Program-made: the position numbers and the translations under genes
Notes under the pieces: generated by a model
Seen by the model: only the letters and a program-made list of their open reading frames with translations
Database searches by the model: none
What the model was told of the DNA's origin: nothing
NCBI RefSeq assembly: GCF_029952525.1
Contig: NZ_JASAOF010000021.1
Location: 1-64,000, forward strand
Direction: 5' to 3'
DNA: 64,000 nucleotides
From: Saccharopolyspora ipomoeae
Lineage (GTDB): Bacteria; Actinomycetota; Actinomycetes; Mycobacteriales; Pseudonocardiaceae
Shown: positions 49,567-58,041 of the stretch, one piece after another
Layout: each line of letters starts with the position of its first letter
Position numbering within the stretch: position 1 is the first letter of the stretch

Positions 49567-51039
49567 ATGCTTCTCCAGACTTTGCCCGGTAGGCGCGCGG
49601 CGCAGGACCCCCACGGACCGGCCATCGCCGATGAATCGGTCGACCTGACGAATGCCGAATTCGCGTCGGCGGTCGCACTGGCAGCAGTTGCACTGCGTTC
49701 TAGGGGGATTTCTTCGGGAGACGTGGTCGCAATTATGATGCCGAACAGCACATCATTCGTGGTGGGCTTGTTCGCCGCATGGCATGTCGGCGCGGTGGTG
49801 ACACCGGTCAACCCATCACTGGCCGCAGGTGAGGTCGCTCATCAGCTCCACGATTCGGCGGCGAAGGTCGTCGTCACGGTCCCGGAGCACCTCGCTGAGA
49901 TACCGAACTCGGTGGAGGCGATCACCGACCTGGCAGCTCATCCGGGCGCGGCAGCCAATGCCCCGGAACAGGAGCTGGATTCCCGGGACTTAGCCCTGCT
50001 GATCTACACGAGCGGCACCACGGGCAGCCCCAAGGGCGTGATGCTCGACCACGGAAACCTCGGCGCGATGTGCACGATGATGATCGAGGCCTTCGGCCTG
50101 GACAGTGGATCGCACAGCTTGCTGGTCCTGCCTTTGTTCCACGTGAACGGCATCGTGGTGAGCATCCTGTCACCGCTGCTGGCGGGAGGCCGGGCCACCA
50201 TCGCGGGACGGTTCGACCCGGCGTCGTTCTTCGACCGTGTCGAGCGAGCCCGCCCAACCTACTTCTCGGGCGTTCCCACGATCTACGCCAAACTGGCTGA
50301 TCTGCCCAGTGGCGTCGCGCCGGACACGTCCTCTCTTGAGTTCGCGGTCTGCGGCGCCGCGCCAGCGAGCGTGGAGCTCCTCAACAAATTCGAACGGCGG
50401 TTCGACGTGCCGATCGTTGAGGGCTACGGTTTGTCCGAGGGGACATGTGCCAGCACGGTCAATCCGCTTCGCGGCATTCGCAAGCCCGGCACCGTTGGAC
50501 TCCCGTTGCCGGGCCAGTCGGTCCGGATCGTCAACGCTGATGGGGAAGACCTGGACAGCGGTGGCCCTGGTGAGGTGCTCATCCACGGGCCGAACGTGAT
50601 GCGTGGCTACCTCAACCGTCCCGAGGAGACCGCCGCGACTGTCACCGACGGTTGGTTGCGGACCGGCGACATCGGGTATCTGGACGATGACGGTTACCTC
50701 ACCCTGGTCGACCGCGCGAAGGACATGTTGATCCGCGGCGGCGAGAACATCTATCCCAAAGAGATCGAGAACGTCGTCTACCAGTTGCCTGAGGTGTTCG
50801 AGGCGGCCGTCGTCGGCCGTCCGCACCCGGTTCTCGGCGAGGAACCCGTGCTGGTCGTCTCCCCGGCCAGCGGCGCGATCCTCGACGAGGGAGAAATTCG
50901 CGACAGCCTGGTCGGAATGATGTCCAAGTTCAAACTTCCTGCCGAGATTATTATCGTGGATTCCTTGCCCAAGAACCCGGTGGGCAAGATTGATAAGCCG
51001 TCTCTCCGGAAGCGTTTTGCGAAAAGCGAGCTGATTTAG
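49567..51039 (+). CDS. Acyl-CoA synthetase (AMP-forming ligase), copy 2
   Basis: A 490-residue ANL-superfamily ligase. AMP motif: LLIYTSGTTGSPKGVML. Then YGLSEGTCASTVN, WLRTGDIGYLDDDGYLTLVD and KDMLIRGGENIYPKEIE, and the catalytic lysine tail LPKNPVGKIDKPSLRK. It forms acyl-CoA from an acid. ATG 49567 follows AGGAAG; the upstream frame to 49369 is not family-like. First gene of an operon with a DUF3556 membrane protein (79 bases downstream), a flavoprotein and an SDR. It is clearly different from the ligase at 12288. Confidence 0.93.
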   Translation: MLLQTLPGRRAAQDPHGPAIADESVDLTNAEFASAVALAAVALRSRGISSGDVVAIMMPNSTSFVVGLFAAWHVGAVVTPVNPSLAAGEVAHQLHDSAAKVVVTVPEHLAEIPNSVEAITDLAAHPGAAANAPEQELDSRDLALLIYTSGTTGSPKGVMLDHGNLGAMCTMMIEAFGLDSGSHSLLVLPLFHVNGIVVSILSPLLAGGRATIAGRFDPASFFDRVERARPTYFSGVPTIYAKLADLPSGVAPDTSSLEFAVCGAAPASVELLNKFERRFDVPIVEGYGLSEGTCASTVNPLRGIRKPGTVGLPLPGQSVRIVNADGEDLDSGGPGEVLIHGPNVMRGYLNRPEETAATVTDGWLRTGDIGYLDDDGYLTLVDRAKDMLIRGGENIYPKEIENVVYQLPEVFEAAVVGRPHPVLGEEPVLVVSPASGAILDEGEIRDSLVGMMSKFKLPAEIIIVDSLPKNPVGKIDKPSLRKRFAKSELI

Positions 51040-51118
51040 AACCGTGCCACGACCATTTCCGCCCATGCGAAAGGTGCATGGGTGGGGCAGTGTCCCCATG
51101 CCACCAAAGGAGTTGATG

Positions 51119-52945
51119 ATGGGGTTCAAGACGGCCGATTTCCCTCCTGTCGATGTCGAGACCTTTCTCGACAAACCGTTGCGGGAACGCATGAAGACGC
51201 TGGCCCTGCACTGGGTCGAGTACGGGTTCGGGTCGCCGAAGATGATTCACACGACCTACGGCCTCAAGGTGCTGCTGCTCTACATCCTGGGTGGAACAGC
51301 GCTGGCGACCTGGACATCAGGTGCTGGGCCGTTCTGGGATGTCCTCGCCTGGTGGGACGAGCCGGTCGTGTACCAGAAGCTCGTCCTGTGGACGGTGCTC
51401 CTCGAGGCCGTCGGTGTCTGCGGGTCGTGGGGGCCGCTGGCCGGCAAGTTCAAGCCCATGACCGGGGGAATCTTGTTCTGGGCTCGTCCCGGCACGATCC
51501 GCCTGCGCCCATGGCGGCGGGTCCCGTTCACCTCCGGTGACCGGCGAACGGGCTTCGACGTCGTCGTCTACCTGGGGTTGCTCGCTTCGCTGATCGTGGC
51601 GATCGTGCAACCCGGTGTGCCGAGTGAATCGCTGTCCGCCGTGCTGCCCGGAAACACGACGGGGCTGGTCAACGCGGTCCCGGTGATCTCAGCGGCTGTC
51701 TTGCTCGTCGTCGCCGGTCTCCGGGACAAGACGATCTTCATCGCCGCCCGCAGCGAGCAGTACCTGCCGGCAATGCTCTTCTTCGCCGTCCTTCCGTTCG
51801 GCGACATGGTGATCGCTCTCAAGCTGCTGATCATCAGCGTGTGGGTCGGGGCAGGGGTGTCGAAGTTCGGCCACCACTTCTCCAACGTCGTCCCTCCGAT
51901 GGTCAGCAACAGCCCCTGCATTCCCAGCCGATGGATCAAGCGGGCGCACTACCGTGATTTCCCACGCGACATCCGCCCCTCGGGCCTCGCCCTCTTCATG
52001 GCTCACGTCGGTGGGACTTGCGTGGAGATCATCACACCACTCGTGCTCTTGTTCTCGACGAACTACTGGGTGACTCTCGGCGCTGTCGCCCTGATGGTGC
52101 TGTTCCACGTGTTCATCACCTCGACATTCCCGCTGGCTGTGCCGCTGGAGTGGAACGTCCTGTTCGCCTACGCCGCGGTGGTCCTGTTCCTGGGTTTCCC
52201 CAACTGGCAGGATCACGCCGTGTGGGACATGTCGTCGCCATGGCTGGCGGCCGGAATTGTCGCCGGCCTTGCGTTCTTCCCGATCTTGGGGAACCTGCGC
52301 CCGGACCTGGTGTCGTTCCTGCCGTCGATGCGCCAGTACGCCGGTAACTGGGCATCTGCGCTGTGGGCCTTCGCGCCGGGCGCTGAGGCCAAGCTCAACG
52401 GCGTGAAGAGGCCCACGACGAACCAGATCGAGCAGCTCGAAATGATGGGCTACCCGCCCAAGGTCGCTGAGATCACCTTGCAGCAGACCATCGGGTGGCG
52501 GTCGCTGCACAGCCAGGGCCGCGGCCTGTTCTCCCTGCTGTACACGCACATTCCCGACATCGACCGCTGGACCGTGCGCGAAGCTGAATTCGCGTGCAAC
52601 TCCCTGGTCGGGTTCAACTTCGGTGATGGCCACCTGCACAACGAGGACCTGCTCGCCGCGGTGCAGAAGCAGTGCCAGTTCGAACCAGGCGAATTCATCG
52701 TGGTCTGGGTCGAATCGCAGGCGATCCACAGCAAGGTCCAGCACTACAAGGTCATCGACGTCGCAGAGGGTGTGATCGAGCGGGGGACGTGGAAGGTGGC
52801 TGACGCAGTGCGGGAGCAGCCCTGGTTGCCGAACGGGCCGATACCGCTGACCGTGACGTGGTCCCGCGCCTCTCGGCCGGCAACAACGACGCACCAGCGA
52901 AGCGGGCAGGCTCAGGACAACGGCACTCCGAGGACGACGGCATGA
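51119..52945 (+). CDS. DUF3556-type polytopic membrane protein
   Basis: A 608-residue protein resembling the DUF3556 transmembrane proteins known mainly from mycobacteria and relatives (from memory of the family). About nine membrane segments lie between residues 45 and 410, for example LKVLLLYILGGTALATW, AVPVISAAVLLVVAGL, MVIALKLLIISVWVGAG and WVTLGAVALMVLFHVF. GAGVSKFGHHF after one of them resembles DoxX/HTTM-type proteins. The last ~200 residues (EQLEMMGYPPKVAEITLQQ onward) look soluble. AAAGGAG lies just before ATG 51119. The stop overlaps the next start (ATGA). Function is unknown; its place between a ligase and a flavoprotein suggests a lipid or hydrophobic-substrate role at the membrane. 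Confidence 0.8.
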   Translation: MGFKTADFPPVDVETFLDKPLRERMKTLALHWVEYGFGSPKMIHTTYGLKVLLLYILGGTALATWTSGAGPFWDVLAWWDEPVVYQKLVLWTVLLEAVGVCGSWGPLAGKFKPMTGGILFWARPGTIRLRPWRRVPFTSGDRRTGFDVVVYLGLLASLIVAIVQPGVPSESLSAVLPGNTTGLVNAVPVISAAVLLVVAGLRDKTIFIAARSEQYLPAMLFFAVLPFGDMVIALKLLIISVWVGAGVSKFGHHFSNVVPPMVSNSPCIPSRWIKRAHYRDFPRDIRPSGLALFMAHVGGTCVEIITPLVLLFSTNYWVTLGAVALMVLFHVFITSTFPLAVPLEWNVLFAYAAVVLFLGFPNWQDHAVWDMSSPWLAAGIVAGLAFFPILGNLRPDLVSFLPSMRQYAGNWASALWAFAPGAEAKLNGVKRPTTNQIEQLEMMGYPPKVAEITLQQTIGWRSLHSQGRGLFSLLYTHIPDIDRWTVREAEFACNSLVGFNFGDGHLHNEDLLAAVQKQCQFEPGEFIVVWVESQAIHSKVQHYKVIDVAEGVIERGTWKVADAVREQPWLPNGPIPLTVTWSRASRPATTTHQRSGQAQDNGTPRTTA

Positions 52946-54363
52946 GCACCGCTGTTGTGGTGGGTGGCGGGCCGAATGGGCTCGCCGCCGCCGTGGCGCT
53001 GGCCAAAGCGGGGGTGCAGGTCACGGTCCTGGAGGCTGCCGACGAAGTCGGAGGCGGTACCCGCTCCGGTGAGGGGATCCTGCCGGGATTGCTGCACGAC
53101 CACTGCTCGGCGTTCCATCCAATGGCGGCAGGCTCGTCGTTTCTCAACAGTCTCGGTCTTGAGCGTTACGGGCTGTCGTGGCGCTGGTCGGAGATCGACT
53201 GCGCACACCCCCTGGACGGTGGCGACGCCGGCGTCCTGTGGCGATCAGTCGATCACACCGCCAGCGGCCTCGGCGCGGACGGAAGCAAGTGGCGGTTCCT
53301 CTTCAGTCAACCTTCTGCCGGTTACGACGCGCTCGCCGAGGACATCACCGGGCCGATGCTGCGGCTGCCCAAGCATCCGTTGCGACTTGCGCGGTTCGGC
53401 CTGCCCACCGTGCTCCCAGGTTCGGCCATCGCCCGCTGCTTCGCGACTGAACGGGCAAAGGCTCTGTTCGGCGGCGTCGCCGCGCACGCATACCAGCCGC
53501 TGCACAGGCCCCTGAGCTCCGCCATCGGGCTGGGCATCCTCACGGCGGGGCATCGGCACGGGTGGCCGGTTGCCGCCGGTGGTTCGCAGTCGATCACCAC
53601 CGCCCTGGCGGCCTTGCTCTCAGATCTCGGCGGCAAGATCGAGACGGGTGTCGCAGTCAGAGACGTGTCGGAGCTGCCCGCAGCCGACGTGACATTGTTC
53701 GACCTCGCGCCCGGTGCGGTCGCGGACATCCTGGGCAACCGACTACCAGGGCGGGTAGCGCGCGCGTACAAGCATTTCCGGCACGGACCGGGAGCCTTCA
53801 AAGTCGATTTCGCAGTCGAGGGCGGAGTGCCCTGGATCAACTCCGAGGCTCGGCGGGCCGGCACGGTTCACGTCGGTGGCAGCTTTGCTGAGATCGCCGC
53901 TGCCGAGCGCGACATTCATGCGGGACGCATGCCTGACCGTCCGTTCGTTCTCGTCGGCCAGCAGTACCTCGCCGACCCGCAGCGTTCGGTGGGAAACACC
54001 CATCCGCTATGGACCTACGCGCACGTTCCGAACGGCTACACCGGTAACGCGACCGAGGCGATCATCGCGCAGATCGAGCGGTTCGCGCCGGGTTTCCGCG
54101 ATCGGATCGTGGGCCAGTCGGCGCGCACGACGACTGCGACAGCTGTTCACAACCCGAACTTCGTCGGCGGGGACATCCTCACGGGCGCCAAGGACATGAC
54201 TCAGCTGATCCTGGGGCCGCGTCCGACGCTCAACCCCTACAGCGCGGGAATACCGGGCGTCTACATCTGCTCAGCGGCCACTCCGCCAGGTCCTGGAGCA
54301 CATGGCATGTGCGGATCACATGCGGCCCGTGAAGCCCTGCATTACCTGGAGCGCCGAAGCTGA
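52942..54363 (+). CDS. FAD-dependent oxidoreductase, phytoene-dehydrogenase (CrtI)-like
   Basis: A 473-residue flavoprotein with the dinucleotide-binding motif AVVVGGGPNGLAAAVALAKA and EAADEVGGGTRSGE, the usual CrtI/amine-oxidase N-terminus. The C-terminus ends in a second FAD-contact region GVYICSAATPPGPGAHGMCG. The start overlaps the DUF3556 stop by four bases (ATGA), which implies translational coupling. The middle of the protein carries WTYAHVPNGYTGNATEAII, found in actinobacterial CrtI-like oxidoreductases. It likely desaturates or oxidises a hydrophobic substrate handled together with the membrane protein; the substrate is unknown. Confidence 0.88.
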   Translation: MSTAVVVGGGPNGLAAAVALAKAGVQVTVLEAADEVGGGTRSGEGILPGLLHDHCSAFHPMAAGSSFLNSLGLERYGLSWRWSEIDCAHPLDGGDAGVLWRSVDHTASGLGADGSKWRFLFSQPSAGYDALAEDITGPMLRLPKHPLRLARFGLPTVLPGSAIARCFATERAKALFGGVAAHAYQPLHRPLSSAIGLGILTAGHRHGWPVAAGGSQSITTALAALLSDLGGKIETGVAVRDVSELPAADVTLFDLAPGAVADILGNRLPGRVARAYKHFRHGPGAFKVDFAVEGGVPWINSEARRAGTVHVGGSFAEIAAAERDIHAGRMPDRPFVLVGQQYLADPQRSVGNTHPLWTYAHVPNGYTGNATEAIIAQIERFAPGFRDRIVGQSARTTTATAVHNPNFVGGDILTGAKDMTQLILGPRPTLNPYSAGIPGVYICSAATPPGPGAHGMCGSHAAREALHYLERRS

Positions 54364-54553
54364 GCGGGAACCAGCACGAGCAGAGTTCATCGACAACGCA
54401 ATCGAAGTGCTTGAGCTGTCGCCGACATCGGTGACGCTTCGAGCCTCACGGTCGACTGGTCGGGTTTGTGTGGGGGTCCCGAGCACGTTGATCGACCGAT
54501 CGCATGCCAGGGCGCTACGGCGCTTGTTCCACGAAGGGAAGGCACATGGCTGA
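54302..54553 (+). CDS. Possible small ORF bridging flavoprotein and SDR genes
   Basis: An 83-codon frame overlaps the end of the flavoprotein by 62 bases and the SDR start by 8 bases (ATGGCTGA). Past the flavoprotein stop the translation keeps protein-like composition (FIDNAIEVLELSPTSVTLRA, DRSHARALRRLFHEGK). No good ribosome site is visible. It could be a translationally coupled small protein, or chance in a GC-rich frame. Confidence 0.3.
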   Translation: MACADHMRPVKPCITWSAEAEREPARAEFIDNAIEVLELSPTSVTLRASRSTGRVCVGVPSTLIDRSHARALRRLFHEGKAHG

Positions 54554-55379
54554 ACTGCCACTGAGCGGACGTACCGTTCTGATGTCGGGTGGAAGCCGCG
54601 GCATCGGTTTGGCAATCGCCGTGCGCGTTGCTCGTGCGGGCGCGAACGTTGCGTTCATCGCTAAGACCGATGAGCCAGATCCGCGCATTCCCGGTACGGT
54701 GCACACCGCAGCGGCGGAGATCGAGGAAGCTGGCGGGAAGGCTCTGCCGATCATCGGTGACATCCGGGACGAGCACGCAGTCCGCGGTGCGGTGACGCAA
54801 GTCGTCGACGCATTCGGAGGCATCGACTTCGTCGTCAACAATGCCTCCGCGATCGCTCTCCAGGGTTTCGGGGAACTACCGATCAAGCGGTACGATCTCA
54901 TGCTCGACGTCAACGCCCGGGGCGCGTTCGTCCTGACTTCTTCTGCGTTGCCGCATTTGCTCCGTTCAGACGACCCGCGAGTATTGACCTTGTCGCCTCC
55001 GATCAACCTGGACCGCAAGTGGTTCGCCGCGCACGCGCCGTACACCGCGAGCAAGTACGCGATGACGATGCTGACCATGGGGCTGGCGGAGGAATATCGG
55101 GATCAAGGCATTGTCGCTAACTGCCTGTGGCCAGCCACGCTCATCGCAACGGCAGCGGTGCGCAATGTCGTTGCTGGGGATGGCGGTGTGCGCTCTTCGC
55201 GCCGACCGGAGATCATGGCGGACGCTGCGGAGGTGCTGCTGACCCAGCCGACCTCCGCAGGGAGCGGCGAGTGCTACATCGACTCCGAGGTTCTGCGAGC
55301 GGCCGGGGTCACCGACCTGTCGGCCTACGCCTACGACGGGGCCAGCGAGGCCGACCTGTCGCCGGATCTTTTCCTTTGA
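54546..55379 (+). CDS. SDR of the HSDL2-like type
   Basis: A 277-residue SDR: RTVLMSGGSRGIGLAIAVRV, then the AKTDEPDPRIPGTVHTAAAE insertion characteristic of hydroxysteroid-dehydrogenase-like 2 proteins. It continues with IDFVVNNASAIALQGFGEL and the Tyr-Lys pair APYTASKYAMTMLTMGLAEE. GAAGGGAAGG precedes ATG 54546. It is the last gene of the ligase-DUF3556-flavoprotein operon, 182 bases after the flavoprotein. HSDL2-type SDRs are associated with lipid metabolism; the substrate here is unknown. Confidence 0.9.
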   Translation: MAELPLSGRTVLMSGGSRGIGLAIAVRVARAGANVAFIAKTDEPDPRIPGTVHTAAAEIEEAGGKALPIIGDIRDEHAVRGAVTQVVDAFGGIDFVVNNASAIALQGFGELPIKRYDLMLDVNARGAFVLTSSALPHLLRSDDPRVLTLSPPINLDRKWFAAHAPYTASKYAMTMLTMGLAEEYRDQGIVANCLWPATLIATAAVRNVVAGDGGVRSSRRPEIMADAAEVLLTQPTSAGSGECYIDSEVLRAAGVTDLSAYAYDGASEADLSPDLFL

Positions 55380-56309
55380 TGCCGTTTTTGACGCGGAATC
55401 ATGCGCTGAGGACTTGATGGAATCCTCGTGTTCCATTTTCTGCTGCTGGAGACGGGTTTGAGCACTTGCTCTTCGAATGACACGGCCGAGCTCATTTCTA
55501 CGCCGCGGGGACATCCACGTACCCGCATATCCCTAAGAGAACTCGTGCCCGAAAGTCGTGATTTCGATCTTTTCCGCACCACCGTGGAGCACGATGATCT
55601 ACGGCGAGCGCTGCGTGAGTGCCCGAGACCGCGGGATCGTCGTTAGCTGCGCGATCCGAGCGAGGACGTCGTCCTGGGTCGCATCCGCGTTCAGGTGCTG
55701 GTGGGAGTAGGGCACTCCGAGTTCGTCGGCGAGGCGGCGCAGGCGACGTTCGTAGGCGGCCGAGCTGTACTCCTCGCCGACCACCACGGTGGCGAGGCCG
55801 ATTCCGAGTCCTTCTGCGCGGAGACGGTGGACGTCTTCTTCCAGGCTCGCCTTGAACCACAGCCGCGCGGTCCGCCGAGCTGCCCTAGACAGCCACCGTG
55901 AGCGATGTCGCCGGAACGCGCTTCGGACCTGCTATGACGGTTGAAACCAGCCCATCCTGAGGAATCACCCTGATGACCGGACCACGACTTGCCGACCGTC
56001 GTGGCCCAGATAGGTCAAGTGACGTAGCCGTGGATTTGGCTTGCGCGATTGGTTCAGTGCATATCGAATTTGATCGAGGTGGTGTTTGCGTCGCTTCGAT
56101 GGATCGCGTGGGCTCTGCGCAGTTAGGTGGCGACCAAGACAACGCCCGCGAAGTGAGGTGGGGAAGTTGGGAGCCGCAGAGCGGTTGGTAGTGGGGCTGC
56201 TGTTGGGTTGGGTGGTGTTGGTTCGGCTGCTCTGTTCGGGTGGACGTGGGGTGGTTCGTTGTCATGGGTGCGGGCGTTGTGTGTCTCGGCTTTGAGGAAA
56301 GGGGCCGAG
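55380..56309. other. Gene-poor junction between the catabolic region and the recombinase
   Basis: About 930 bases. It holds a decayed folD fragment (55600-55863). It also holds a 72-codon plus-strand frame (55973-56191, MTGPRLADRRGPDRSS...) preceded by GAGGA nine bases before ATG, which may or may not be expressed and resembles nothing I know. The rest shows no feature. Gene decay of this kind is common at island edges. Confidence 0.45.
55600..55863 (-). pseudogene. folD: Fragment of folD (methylenetetrahydrofolate dehydrogenase/cyclohydrolase)
   Basis: The minus-strand translation reads KASLEEDVHRLRAEGLGI, then GLATVVVGEEYSSAAYERR, then LADELGVPYSHQHLNADATQ and DDVLARIAQL. This follows the FolD N-terminal domain (LRAxGxxPGLATVLVG.D.AS..Y...K.....GI......L.....). 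The next family residues, DDPAVSG, appear only after a one-base shift (missing A in CAGCTAACGACGAT), and similarity then ends. The first ~10 residues and all of the C-terminal NADP domain are missing. It is therefore a dead remnant, not a working gene. Confidence 0.7.
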
Positions 56310-57803
56310 ATGGGTGGGTTGAGTGGTTCGGGTTTTGTGGATGCTGTGGCGGGCCGTCGTCGTGGGCTGCGCTCGGTGGCGGAGCCTGTGGGTGGTGTGC
56401 GGTTTGCGTTTTATGGGCGGATGTCGACCAGTGAGTTTCAGGATGCGGGGACGTCGCGTGGGTGGCAGCGGGCGGTGGCGGAGGAGTTGGTTGAGGGTGT
56501 CGGTGTGATCGTGGCTGACTTCTTTGATGAGGGCTGGTCGCGGAGGTGGTCGTGGTGGGATCGGCCTGCCGCGGCCGCCCTGTTGACGGCGGCGGAGGAT
56601 CGGGGCCGTGAGTTCGATGCGGTGGTGGTGGGTGAGTACGAGCGTGCTTTCTATGGTGATCAGTTCCGAGACGTTGTGGCCCGGCTAAACGAGCTCGGGG
56701 TGCAAGTCTGGCTACCCGAGGCCGGCGGGCCGGTCGAGCTGGACAGCCCGGTTCATGAGGCGTTGATGGCGTTGCTGGGCGCGCAGGCGCAGCGCGAGGT
56801 GGTGCGGGCTCGGTATCGGGTGAAGGCGTCGATGGCGGCCCAGGTGCGGTCGCAGGGGCGTTTTCTGGGTGGTCGGCCGCCGTATGGGTATCGGTTGGCT
56901 GATGGTGGGCCGCATCCAAACGCGGTGCATGCGCGGTGGGGGCGGTGGGTGCATGTGTTGGAGCCGGATCCGGTGACCGCGCCGTGGGTGCGGTGGATGT
57001 TTGCCGAGCGTGCTCGTGGTCGGTCGGTGGCGTCGTTGGCGCGGGAGCTCAACGAGCGTGGTGTGCCGTGCCCGGCCGGGGCGGATCAGGTCCGGAATCG
57101 GCACCGGGCGGGGCAGCGGTGGATCGCACGAACCGTTGGGGGGATTTTGGAGAATCCGCGGTATACGGGTCGGCAGGTCTGGAACCGGCAGACAACCCAG
57201 GGCCACGGTGCCGGGGGACGGGCAAGCGGCAGGGGCTCAGGGGCGGTGCGTGCGAACTCGGTGAACGACTGGGAGGTATCCGAGGGGTTGGCTCATGCGC
57301 CGTTGGTTGATGAGGCGACGTTTGTCGCCGTTCAGCGGGTACGTGCCGCGCGACCTACCAAGACCGGTGACACGCGTGAGTATGTGCTGGCCGGGTTGGT
57401 GGTGTGTGGTGAGTGCGGTCGTCGGATGGATGCGCACTGGGTGCACGGCCGTGCGGGGTATCGCTGTCGTCATGGTTACACCACCGCCACACCACGGCCG
57501 GAGGAGGCACCCCGCAACGTCTACGTCCGTGAGGACCATCTCCGCGATGTCTTACCAGGGTTGCTTAGCCAGCAAGAGTGGGAACTACCGGAGGATGCTC
57601 TGGGCCTGGAGATCGGTGAGTATCTCGCGAGCAACGGGCTGGAAGTGGTGTGCGGTCACGGAAGCTGGGAGCTCAAGCCGACGCCACACCACGCGACCGC
57701 GGGACCGATGGTGGCACCTGGCCAGATGACCCTAGGGCTCGACATGAACCCTATCCCCAAGTCCTGGGAGAGAAGATCAGCTTTCAGCGATGATGATCCC
57801 TGA
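56310..57803 (+). CDS. Serine recombinase (site-specific integrase family)
   Basis: A 497-residue protein. The resolvase-type catalytic domain (about residues 28-170) begins VRFAFYGRMSTSEFQDAG, with the nucleophile Ser in YGRMSTSE. The recombinase domain (about 185-310) contains GGRPPYGYRLADGG and GGILENPRYTGRQVWNRQ. A zinc-ribbon/coil region follows, with VVCGECGRRMDAHWVHG...YRCRHG. Length is short for a phage large serine integrase, but all three domains are present. ATG 56310 follows AAAGGGG. It ends 34 bases from the 3' end of a tRNA-Leu gene, the position expected for an integrase that uses the tRNA as attachment site. It probably brought in, or remains from, a mobile element. Confidence 0.88.
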   Translation: MGGLSGSGFVDAVAGRRRGLRSVAEPVGGVRFAFYGRMSTSEFQDAGTSRGWQRAVAEELVEGVGVIVADFFDEGWSRRWSWWDRPAAAALLTAAEDRGREFDAVVVGEYERAFYGDQFRDVVARLNELGVQVWLPEAGGPVELDSPVHEALMALLGAQAQREVVRARYRVKASMAAQVRSQGRFLGGRPPYGYRLADGGPHPNAVHARWGRWVHVLEPDPVTAPWVRWMFAERARGRSVASLARELNERGVPCPAGADQVRNRHRAGQRWIARTVGGILENPRYTGRQVWNRQTTQGHGAGGRASGRGSGAVRANSVNDWEVSEGLAHAPLVDEATFVAVQRVRAARPTKTGDTREYVLAGLVVCGECGRRMDAHWVHGRAGYRCRHGYTTATPRPEEAPRNVYVREDHLRDVLPGLLSQQEWELPEDALGLEIGEYLASNGLEVVCGHGSWELKPTPHHATAGPMVAPGQMTLGLDMNPIPKSWERRSAFSDDDP

Positions 57804-57804
57804 T

Positions 57805-57825
57805 CACGGATCTAGAAGATCCGTG
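57805..57825 (+). terminator. Hairpin terminator after recombinase
   Basis: Perfect 9-bp arms CACGGATCT/AGATCCGTG with a 3-base loop, 2 bases after the recombinase stop and 12 bases before the tRNA 3' end. Confidence 0.8.
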
Positions 57826-57836
57826 GGGTAAAAGAG

Positions 57837-57922
57837 TGTCCGAGGGGGGACTTGAACCCCCACGCCCATTAGTAGGGCACTAGCACCTCAAGCTAGCGCG
57901 TCTGCCATTCCGCCACTCGGAC
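57837..57922 (-). tRNA. tRNA-Leu (anticodon GAG)
   Basis: The minus strand begins GTCCGAGTGGCGGAATGGCA. The acceptor stem GTCCGAG/CTCGGAC is perfect. The anticodon arm is CTAGC-TTGAGGT-GCTAG, with anticodon GAG. The long variable arm is typical of tRNA-Leu, and the T-arm is GGGGGTTCAAGTCCCCC. The discriminator is A; CCA is not encoded. The 3' end faces the serine recombinase gene. Confidence 0.95.
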
Positions 57923-57965
57923 ATCTCGGGTCACCGCCGTTTCCGGGGTGTTCCCGCTGTGTTGT

Positions 57966-57979
57966 GCTAATAGATTAGC
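57966..57979. promoter_or_regulatory. Inverted repeat GCTAAT-AG-ATTAGC
   Basis: Perfect 6-bp arms in the divergent gap between tRNA-Leu (-) and the M20 peptidase gene (+). Likely part of the tRNA or peptidase promoter region; the role is not known. Confidence 0.3.
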
Positions 57980-58041
57980 TCATGGTCAACAGGGCCTTGC
58001 AGGGACCCCCCTGTTTGCGCCTCGGGTGATAGAAATGCCTG

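Noticed and set aside
55885-56919. 344-codon Pro/Thr/His-rich minus-strand frame over the recombinase
   Set aside because: Low-complexity mirror of the G-rich recombinase sequence, no ribosome site.
57837-57922. Matching attachment-site repeat of the tRNA-Leu 3' end inside the window
   Set aside because: I looked for GTCCGAGGGG-type copies to the left and saw none; the partner site, if any, lies outside.
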